The notes under the pieces: generated by a model
What the model saw: only the letters and a program-made list of their open reading frames with translations
Databases searched by the model: none
Told to the model about the DNA's origin: nothing
Shown: positions 7,945 through 12,997 of the stretch, piece after piece
How the letters are laid out: every line of letters starts with the position of its first letter
How positions within the stretch are numbered: the first letter of the stretch is position 1
Program-made: the position numbers and the translations under genes
Assembly: GCA_021199975.1 (NCBI GenBank)
Contig: JAJQHF010000065.1
Location: 1-12,997, forward strand
Length of the DNA stretch: 12,997 nt
Direction of reading: 5' to 3'
Source of the DNA: Candidatus Gastranaerophilales bacterium
GTDB taxonomy: Bacteria; Cyanobacteriota; Vampirovibrionia; Gastranaerophilales; Gastranaerophilaceae

Positions 7945-10524
7945 CTATTCAAGAAAGAGTGATAACTGAGGAACTTCGGGAGAATTTGTATTTTGTCCTT
8001 GTTTCTTTCTTGATAAATCCTTTGAATAATCTTTTTGCATTCTGTTCATAAGATTTTGGGCTTTAGAAACAACACTATTTGGCAAGCCTGCCATTTTAGC
8101 GACCTGAATACCGTAACTTTTACTTGCCGAACCTTCAACAACTTTTCTTAAAAAATGGATTTCGCCGTTTTCTTCAGACAGGGTAATTCTGTAATTTTTA
8201 ATTTGTTCAATAGATTTAGGCATAACGTTCAACTCATGATAATGCGTTGCGAAAATGGTTCTTGCTTTGATTTTAACCGCAATATATTCAGCTACCGACC
8301 ATGCAATAGCTACTCCGTCATAAGTAGATGTTCCTCTTCCTATTTCATCAAGCAGAATTAAGCTTTTTTCCGTGGCACTGTTTAAAATAAATGCGGTTTC
8401 ATTCATTTCAACCATAAAAGTTGATTGTCCCAATGATAAATCGTCAACAGCGCCGACTCTGGTAAAAATCTTATCAACAATACCTATACGTGCGTAAGAA
8501 GCAGGAACATAAGAACCTATTTGCGCCAAAATGACGATTAAGGCATTCTGCCTCATGTATGTAGATTTTCCCGCCATATTCGGCCCTGTTAAAATCATAA
8601 ATTGGGTATCTTCAAAATTATGAATATCAGCTTTTAATTTTAAATCATTAGGCACATACTGCCCCATAGGCAGAATTTTTTCCACTACGGGATGTCTTCC
8701 GTCTTTTATATATAATTCATTAGAATTTGTGATTTCGGGTTTTACATAATTAGATTCAATTGCGTTTTGTGCAAAAGATAAAAGAACATCTGTTCTTGCA
8801 ATGAAATGAGCTGTTTCTTTCAGTTCATCCACAAAACTTTTTGCATATTCGGATAAATCACGGAATATTTTTTGTTCTATTTCAATAGTTTTAAATTTTG
8901 CTGAAAAAACATCAGTTTCATGCTTTTTCAATTCCTCTGTAATAAATCTTTCCGCATTTGTAAGTGTTTGTTTTCTTGAATAATTAATGGGAACCATAGA
9001 AAGATTTGAATTTGTCACCTCTATGAAAAATCCGAAGTTGCGGTTATAACCGACTCTTAAATTCTTAATCCCTGTAATTTCTTTTTGCTTTGCTTCAAAA
9101 TCTTTCAGCCACTGTTCTCCGCCGTTGAGAATATCTCTGAAATAATCCAATTCTCCGTTTACATTATCCTTTATATAGCCGCCTTCTTTAATATTCTTAA
9201 TTAATGCCTCTTCATTAATTGTTTTGTTAATGATTGAAGCAAATTCCATTAAATCATTAATATCGTTAATAAAATCATTCAGATAATCATTCTTAAAATT
9301 TTTAAAAACAGCCTGAAAATTAGGCATTAAAGCTAAAGTATTTTTTAGTACAATAAAATCTCCGGGATGAACATTTGCATTGCTTAATTTAACGGCAAGC
9401 CGTTCTATATCGCAGACTCTGCTCAATAAATCGGATAAATTTAATCTTAAAGAAGTATTATTAATTAATTCTTCAACAGCATCCTGTCTTTTTTGTATTT
9501 CATCAATATTTATAATCGGCTGAGTAATCCAGGATTTTAAAAGTCTTGAACCCATTGGAGTTTTCACTCTGTCTATTGCCCAGTATAAACTTCCGTACTT
9601 TGTTTTATCCTTTGAAGTTTCAATAAGTTCAAGATTTCTCCTTGTACTTGCACTTATAGAAACAAAATCCGAAACGGAATAAGGCTTTATAACATCAAAT
9701 TTAGGAAGATTTCCCTTTTGTGTATCAATAATATATTCTATTATAGCGCCTGCCGAATAAAAAGCGGGTTTATATTCTTCAAAACCGAAGGAGTCAAGCG
9801 AAATAACGTTAAAAATCTTTTTTAAATTTGAAACAGCTTTTTCTTCATTAAAAGAGGATAATGAAACTTTTGTACACGGATAAAAATTGGTAATTTCATC
9901 GGGTAAATCAATTTTTTCATCAGGCACGACCTGAAAGGGAAGTATTTTCTGCTTTTTTACGGGAGCTAATATTTCAGCAGGTTTAATTCTTGCAAGTTCG
10001 GATAAAATTTCATTCAGGGAACCTTTCGTTACTTTAAATTCGCCCGTTGAAATATCTGTATATGCGAAACCGAAAACATTATTAACATTAATAATTGCGG
10101 CTAAAAAATTGTTCCCTGCGGGTTCAAGAAGGTTTAATTCCGTAATTGTACCTGCCGTAATGGTTCTAACAATATCTCTTTTTATCAGTTTGCCCGTCCC
10201 CGGATTTTCAAGCTGCTCGCATATTGAAACTTTAAAATTTTTATTCAAAAGTTTAGGTATATAAAGATTTAATGATTTAACCGGGATACCCGCCATGGGG
10301 ACTCTTCCTATATCACCGCCGTCTTTACCCGTAAGCGTCAAACCGAGTTCTTTTGAAAGGAGCATTGCATCTTCAAAAAAAACTTCGTAAAAATCCCCTA
10401 CCCTGTATAAAAGAACAACATCAAGACAGTTTCTTTTTACATCAAGGTATTGTTTAAACATCGAAGTTGTCTTATTATAATCTGCATCAATACTGTTTGT
10501 ATTCTTGATTTCTTCATTTATCAT
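7945..10524 (-). CDS. mutS: DNA mismatch repair protein MutS
   Basis: Recognises mismatches and small loops and starts repair. It has 859 residues, normal for MutS1. The mismatch-binding domain I (about 19-130) holds the Phe-x-Glu wedge F45-Y46-E47 in GDFYEVF, and CEQLENPGTGK further on. The connector, lever and clamp domains follow to about 600. The ATPase has Walker A GPNMAGKST (647-655), Walker B LILLDEIGRGTST with D726/E727, and ATHYHEL. The C-terminus ends in QLSLFLE; QLSLF (853-857) matches the consensus beta-clamp-binding peptide. The domain I wedge and full length separate it from MutS2. No Shine-Dalgarno site is visible before the ATG; the next in-frame Met (M22) has none either. It heads the mutS / membrane protein / rimO unit and is divergent from the gene at 10595. 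Confidence 0.97.
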   Translation of the reverse strand: MINEEIKNTNSIDADYNKTTSMFKQYLDVKRNCLDVVLLYRVGDFYEVFFEDAMLLSKELGLTLTGKDGGDIGRVPMAGIPVKSLNLYIPKLLNKNFKVSICEQLENPGTGKLIKRDIVRTITAGTITELNLLEPAGNNFLAAIINVNNVFGFAYTDISTGEFKVTKGSLNEILSELARIKPAEILAPVKKQKILPFQVVPDEKIDLPDEITNFYPCTKVSLSSFNEEKAVSNLKKIFNVISLDSFGFEEYKPAFYSAGAIIEYIIDTQKGNLPKFDVIKPYSVSDFVSISASTRRNLELIETSKDKTKYGSLYWAIDRVKTPMGSRLLKSWITQPIINIDEIQKRQDAVEELINNTSLRLNLSDLLSRVCDIERLAVKLSNANVHPGDFIVLKNTLALMPNFQAVFKNFKNDYLNDFINDINDLMEFASIINKTINEEALIKNIKEGGYIKDNVNGELDYFRDILNGGEQWLKDFEAKQKEITGIKNLRVGYNRNFGFFIEVTNSNLSMVPINYSRKQTLTNAERFITEELKKHETDVFSAKFKTIEIEQKIFRDLSEYAKSFVDELKETAHFIARTDVLLSFAQNAIESNYVKPEITNSNELYIKDGRHPVVEKILPMGQYVPNDLKLKADIHNFEDTQFMILTGPNMAGKSTYMRQNALIVILAQIGSYVPASYARIGIVDKIFTRVGAVDDLSLGQSTFMVEMNETAFILNSATEKSLILLDEIGRGTSTYDGVAIAWSVAEYIAVKIKARTIFATHYHELNVMPKSIEQIKNYRITLSEENGEIHFLRKVVEGSASKSYGIQVAKMAGLPNSVVSKAQNLMNRMQKDYSKDLSRKKQGQNTNSPEVPQLSLFLE

Positions 10525-10533
10525 AGCTATACT
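10505..10533 (+). promoter_or_regulatory. Putative sigma-70 type promoter for the 10595 gene / ribD unit
   Basis: TTGATT at 10505-10510 (4 of 6 to TTGACA) and TATACT at 10528-10533 (5 of 6 to TATAAT) are separated by exactly 17 bases. Transcription would start near 10540 and give a leader of about 55 bases. The -35 box lies inside the mutS coding sequence and the spacer covers the mutS start codon. Prediction by eye only; chance matches are common in AT-rich DNA. Confidence 0.45.
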
Positions 10534-10534
10534 T

Positions 10535-10563
10535 AATGTATTACAAATTTACCGTAATTTCAA
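10535..10563 (-). promoter_or_regulatory. Putative promoter for the mutS unit
   Basis: Reading the minus strand, TTGAAA (plus 10558-10563, 5 of 6 to consensus) is followed after 17 bases by TACATT (plus 10535-10540, 4 of 6). Only 10 bases separate this -10 box from the mutS ATG, so the transcript would have a leader of a few bases at most. This matches the lack of a Shine-Dalgarno site. The -10 box borders the -10 box of the opposing promoter. Weak evidence, by eye only. Confidence 0.35.
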
Positions 10564-10583
10564 TGAAAATACATTTTTTAGTA

Positions 10584-10589
10584 AAGGAG
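10584..10589 (+). promoter_or_regulatory. Ribosome binding site that sets the start of the 10595 gene
   Basis: AAGGAG followed by a 5-base spacer and ATG at 10595. This is the best ribosome site in the divergent region and favours the ATG over the in-frame TTG at 10505, which lies inside mutS and has no such site. Confidence 0.8.
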
Positions 10590-10594
10590 TTTTA

Positions 10595-11197
10595 ATGAAA
10601 GGCTGTTTAAGTTTAATTATAAAGACAATTATAGCCGTACTTGTATTCTTTGGCTTGCTTCATCTTGGTGTAATCGATTTTATTAAAGATAAAATTCATG
10701 AATATAATACTCCCTCGCAAGAAGAAATTGTTGATAAAACAAAAGATGTTGCGGATTTATCTGAAATTGACGATGAATATACGGTGGATAAAAATCTAAA
10801 GATTTTACAAAACAGAATGATAATAGCGGAACATAATTCAACCGGACAAAAAATGATTATAATAGAGCCTAAATCAGAAGATATCCTTACAAAAAAAGAT
10901 ATAGAAGATGAAAATGCTCAGGAAAAAATTAATGAAATTGTAAATAAATATAAATATAAAGTTGTAAAATTTGATAAAATTGAAGTTACAAAACACGGAG
11001 AAATGGAAGGATTAAATCAAACAATTCCATATATTAAAATAGATGCAGGGATTTCAAATCTTCCCGTTAAAGATATTGAAGGTATTGTTGGAGTAGCGGA
11101 ACTTCAAAACGGTAAAAATCTTATAATTATATCGGTAAATGAAAAGGGAAAATACTCTCAAATTGTAGCAGATGCCTTTTATAAGAAGGTTAAATAA
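10595..11197 (+). CDS. Single-pass membrane protein of unknown function
   Basis: I do not recognise this 200-residue protein. It has a short N-terminus, one hydrophobic helix (about 4-27, LSLIIKTIIAVLVFFGLLHL), a polar acidic stretch (about 40-65) and a mixed alpha/beta soluble domain with beta-rich segments such as QKMIIIEPK and KNLIIISVNEK. There is no lipobox, cleavage site or known catalytic motif. The frame stays open upstream to a TTG at 10505, but that would run into mutS; the ATG at 10595 has a strong AAGGAG 5 bases away and puts the hydrophobic helix at the N-terminus, as expected for a signal anchor. The stop overlaps the ribD start as TAATG, so the two are very probably co-translated. 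A link with riboflavin synthesis is possible but unsupported by its sequence; it may simply be an operon passenger. Confidence 0.8.
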   Translation: MKGCLSLIIKTIIAVLVFFGLLHLGVIDFIKDKIHEYNTPSQEEIVDKTKDVADLSEIDDEYTVDKNLKILQNRMIIAEHNSTGQKMIIIEPKSEDILTKKDIEDENAQEKINEIVNKYKYKVVKFDKIEVTKHGEMEGLNQTIPYIKIDAGISNLPVKDIEGIVGVAELQNGKNLIIISVNEKGKYSQIVADAFYKKVK

Positions 11198-12291
11198 TGC
11201 AAAAAGAATACATAAAATTAATGAGAAGGTGTATTAAACTTGCAAAAAAAAACGAAGGAAGAGTTTCTCCTAATCCCTTGGTCGGCGCCGTTATTTTTGA
11301 TGATAATTTTAAAATTATATCAGAAGGCGCACATGAATACTATGGCGGAAATCATGCCGAAAGAAATGCAATCCTGAATGCACAAGGGGATTTAAAAGGC
11401 AAATCTATAATAGTTAATTTAGAGCCCTGTTCTCATTACGGAAAAACACCTCCTTGTGCCGATTTAATTATTGAAAAGGGGTTAAAACGAGTTATTGTTG
11501 GCATGGTTGACCCTAATCCTTTAGTATCGGGAAAGGGAATAAAAAAATTAGAAAATGCAGGTATAGAAGTAATATCAGGTGTTTTAGAAGATGAATGCAG
11601 AGAATTAAATAAAATTTTTATAAAAAACCAAACAAAAAAACTACCGTATATAACAATAAAAACAGCTGTTACGCTGGACGGTAAAATAGCTTCTAAAACA
11701 GGTAATTCTAAATGGATAACCGATGAATATTCTAGAAGTATTGTACAAAAATTAAGAAATAAATATGATGCCGTTTTAACAAGTTCTTCAACAGTTATAA
11801 AAGATAATCCGTCTTTGACATGCCGTATGAAAAACGGAAGAAACCCGATAAGAATTATTTTGGATACTAATCTTTCAACCGATAAGAACAGTAAAGTTTA
11901 TGAAAATAACGGTGCGGAAATTATTATTGTTACAGGAGAACAAACGGACGATAATAAAATAAAAAAGCATACTCATAATGCCAAATTTATAAAATGCCCT
12001 TTAAAAAACGGGCACATTGATTTAATACGGGCAGCAGAGCTGTTGTTCAAAGAAGGAATTATGAGCATTTTAATTGAAACGGGCGGAATGTTAAATAATT
12101 CATTTATACAGGAAAAAATTCCCGATAACTTAATACAATTTATTGCGCCTAAAATACTTGCAGACAAAGAAGGACTTGGATTTGCTCAAGGCTGCAGCCG
12201 AAATGAAATTTCACAATGTAACAATTTAATTTTTACCTCGACTAAAAAACTAAAAAAAGATATAATAATTTGCGGTGAATTTTTATATTAA
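11197..12291 (+). CDS. ribD: Bifunctional riboflavin biosynthesis deaminase/reductase RibD
   Basis: Carries out two successive steps of riboflavin synthesis in the cytosol: deamination of the diaminopyrimidine made from GTP, then NADPH-dependent reduction of its ribosyl side chain. It has 364 residues, the usual length for the fused enzyme. The N-terminal deaminase (about 1-145) has the zinc site H53-A-E55 with catalytic E55 and LEPCSHYGKTPPC with C78 and C87. The reductase domain starts near TIKTAVTLDGKIASKTGNSKW (about 152) and runs to the end, including RNPIRIILDT and ILIETGGML. Both halves look intact. It starts on the upstream stop (TAATG) with AAGAAGG just before it. No other rib gene is visible in the window, so the rest of the pathway must be encoded elsewhere. 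A perfect AT inverted repeat covers its stop codon. Confidence 0.95.
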   Translation: MQKEYIKLMRRCIKLAKKNEGRVSPNPLVGAVIFDDNFKIISEGAHEYYGGNHAERNAILNAQGDLKGKSIIVNLEPCSHYGKTPPCADLIIEKGLKRVIVGMVDPNPLVSGKGIKKLENAGIEVISGVLEDECRELNKIFIKNQTKKLPYITIKTAVTLDGKIASKTGNSKWITDEYSRSIVQKLRNKYDAVLTSSSTVIKDNPSLTCRMKNGRNPIRIILDTNLSTDKNSKVYENNGAEIIIVTGEQTDDNKIKKHTHNAKFIKCPLKNGHIDLIRAAELLFKEGIMSILIETGGMLNNSFIQEKIPDNLIQFIAPKILADKEGLGFAQGCSRNEISQCNNLIFTSTKKLKKDIIICGEFLY

Positions 12292-12306
12292 AACTTTAAT
12301 ATAAAA
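12281..12306. repeat. Perfect 12-bp AT-only inverted repeat over the ribD stop codon
   Basis: TTTTATATTAAA (12281-12292) and its exact reverse complement TTTAATATAAAA (12295-12306) flank a 2-base spacer, AC. It contains the ribD TAA at 12289-12291 and reaches into the 45-base gap before the next gene. With no G or C in the arms it would make a weak RNA hairpin with a strained loop and no U-tract, so it is a poor classical terminator. It could be an operator, or chance in AT-rich DNA. The right arm contains TATAAA (12300-12305), a possible -10 box for the 12337 gene without a clear -35. Confidence 0.6.
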
Positions 12307-12336
12307 TCTGATTAAATAAACATAAGGGAATATTTA

Positions 12337-12720
12337 ATGATAAAAAGTGTTTCGTTAAAGGATAATTCAGTTTCATTCTATAGCAATCAGAGAAAAAATA
12401 ATCTGATGAAATCTTCTAATGAAAACTCCGCACCGATGCAGAAAAACTTAACTGATAAAAAACCTGTTAATGCTAAAGGGGAAACGGCAAAAAAATATGT
12501 TGATAGTTTTGTTAAAAATGCAGCACAATCAACACCTGTATTATTAGGGCTTACAGCGGTGTTATCCGTTTCGGATAAAAATGCTAAAAATATTCCGATG
12601 AAAACATCACTAAAAAATAATTTTAAACAGTATTTTATACCTGTTTTAGTATGTTCATCCGCAGTTTTATCCGTAATAGAAAATAAAAAGACAAAAAACG
12701 AAAATAAAAATAATAAATAA
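12337..12720 (+). CDS. Small unknown protein with two similar hydrophobic segments
   Basis: I do not recognise this 127-residue protein. Residues 1-60 are polar, rich in Lys, Asn and Ser, and probably disordered. Two hydrophobic stretches follow: about 66-78 and 99-113. They resemble each other: P67-V-L-L-G-L-T-A-V-L-S-V and P102-V-L-V-C-S-S-A-V-L-S-V share 8 of 12 residues, and each is followed by a charged K/N-rich tail, so the C-terminal half may be an internal duplication. Membrane association, perhaps as a hairpin, is an inference. The ribosome site is AAGGGA (12324-12329), 7 bases before the ATG. It lies 45 bases after ribD. Composition matches the neighbours and a competing minus-strand frame here has no ribosome site or recognisable motif, so I consider the plus frame real. 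Confidence 0.7.
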   Translation: MIKSVSLKDNSVSFYSNQRKNNLMKSSNENSAPMQKNLTDKKPVNAKGETAKKYVDSFVKNAAQSTPVLLGLTAVLSVSDKNAKNIPMKTSLKNNFKQYFIPVLVCSSAVLSVIENKKTKNENKNNK

Positions 12721-12732
12721 AAATTTTTAATG

Positions 12733-12738
12733 TATAAT
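12733..12738 (+). promoter_or_regulatory. Consensus -10 box directly before the 12745 gene
   Basis: TATAAT, a perfect -10 hexamer, ends 6 bases before the ATG at 12745. A matching -35 box is not evident (ATAATA at 12710-12715). Used as a -10 box it would start transcription at or near the A of the ATG, giving a leaderless message. TATAAT is easily met by chance in this AT-rich gap. Confidence 0.3.
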
Positions 12739-12744
12739 AACAGT

Positions 12745-12997
12745 ATGAACCAAGATTTAACGGACAAAATATATAATTTACAAAAAAATGTGCTGGAACT
12801 GCATAATTTATTTGATTTGAATATGGTAGCAAATCAATCACGTTCTATTGAAGATTTACTGTCGAAGGTGTCCTTTCTTATAAAATCTTCATTATCACTT
12901 AATAATGTCAGATTTTTTATATTAAATAATGGGATTTTTCAAACAAAAAATATAGTTTCCGATTCAGGTTTAGAATTTGAATTTGATGCTGAAAGCG
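12745..12997 (+). CDS. N-terminal part of a probable GAF-domain sensory/regulatory protein (3' end outside window)
   Basis: An open frame runs from the ATG at 12745 to the window end, giving 84 codons. It begins MNQDLTDKIYNLQKNVLELH, a helical coiled-coil lead-in, then LFDLNMVANQSRSIEDLLSK and VSFLIKSSLSLNNVRFFILN. This pattern ('L..L..ln..l..s.dleelL..v...l...l....v.ffl') is typical of a signalling helix running into a GAF domain, as in histidine kinases, GGDEF proteins or PP2C-type phosphatases. The output domain lies beyond the window, so the class cannot be named. An in-frame ATG at 12730 would add five residues. Neither start has a Shine-Dalgarno site, and a TATAAT lies between them, which favours 12745. 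The gene lies 24 bases after the 127-residue gene, in the same frame but separated by its TAA. Confidence 0.68.
   Translation, partial: MNQDLTDKIYNLQKNVLELHNLFDLNMVANQSRSIEDLLSKVSFLIKSSLSLNNVRFFILNNGIFQTKNIVSDSGLEFEFDAES

Noticed and set aside
10505..10594. N-terminal extension of the 200-residue membrane protein from a TTG at 10505
   Set aside because: It would overlap the mutS start region, has no ribosome site, and displaces the signal-anchor helix from the N-terminus. The ATG at 10595 has a strong AAGGAG.
12718..12750. Stop-codon readthrough joining the 127-residue gene to the GAF-type gene, which share a frame
   Set aside because: Same frame arises by chance one time in three; the TAA is a strong stop and the two proteins look unrelated.
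12387..12767. Hydrophobic minus-strand frame of 126 residues opposite the 127-residue gene
   Set aside because: It has no good ribosome site and no recognisable motif, and it is antisense to a gene with a proper start and operon context. Its Phe/Leu-rich composition is what the complement of a Lys/Asn-rich gene gives.
12635..12841. Minus-strand frame of 68 residues across the last gene gap
   Set aside because: Overlaps two plus-strand genes and the gap between them, with no ribosome site or motif.
1..12997. A CRISPR array, mobile element, tRNA or defence system
   Set aside because: No direct repeat array, transposase, integrase, tRNA-like cloverleaf or defence-type domain was recognised; most genes are ordinary housekeeping ones.

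Overview
This AT-rich stretch is densely packed with bacterial genes; no gap between genes exceeds about 70 bases. It is most likely from a non-photosynthetic relative of cyanobacteria (Melainabacteria/Vampirovibrionia, perhaps a gut Gastranaerophilales-type organism). This placement is an inference from memory of the families. The SMC C-terminus reads VVSHRKPMIESANRTIGVTQ, close to the cyanobacterial form. ScpA has the 'G-x-IDPW' N-terminal motif of cyanobacterial ScpA instead of the FEGPLDLLL motif of Firmicutes. The TPR/metzincin gene also resembles cyanobacterial matrixin-like proteins. No photosynthesis gene is present. The standard genetic code fits every gene.

Region 1 (1-5103, + strand) is one tight transcription unit: the 3' part of smc, then scpA, scpB and a membrane-anchored TPR/zinc-metalloprotease gene, with gaps of 4-14 bases. 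The first three encode the whole SMC-ScpA-ScpB condensin that organises and segregates the chromosome.

Region 2 (5100-10524, - strand) is transcribed as mutS, then a polytopic GT-C-like membrane protein, then rimO. The two upstream junctions are tight (11-base gap, then a TAATG overlap). The end of rimO overlaps the end of the protease gene by 4 bases, tail to tail. A GC-rich nested inverted repeat lies just inside the rimO 3' end.

Region 3 (10525-12997, + strand) starts from a 70-base divergent promoter region shared with mutS. It holds a 200-residue single-pass membrane protein of unknown function, ribD (riboflavin synthesis, TAATG-coupled to it), a 127-residue unknown protein with two similar hydrophobic segments, and the 5' end of a probable GAF-domain sensory protein that runs off the window.

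Most of the window is housekeeping: chromosome organisation, mismatch repair, ribosomal protein modification and vitamin synthesis. The less ordinary parts are the TPR-metzincin with a shifted third histidine, the two uncharacterised small membrane proteins, two genes with no visible Shine-Dalgarno site and a -10 box almost on the start codon, and two strong inverted repeats at gene ends. I found no RNA gene, CRISPR array, insertion sequence or phage element.
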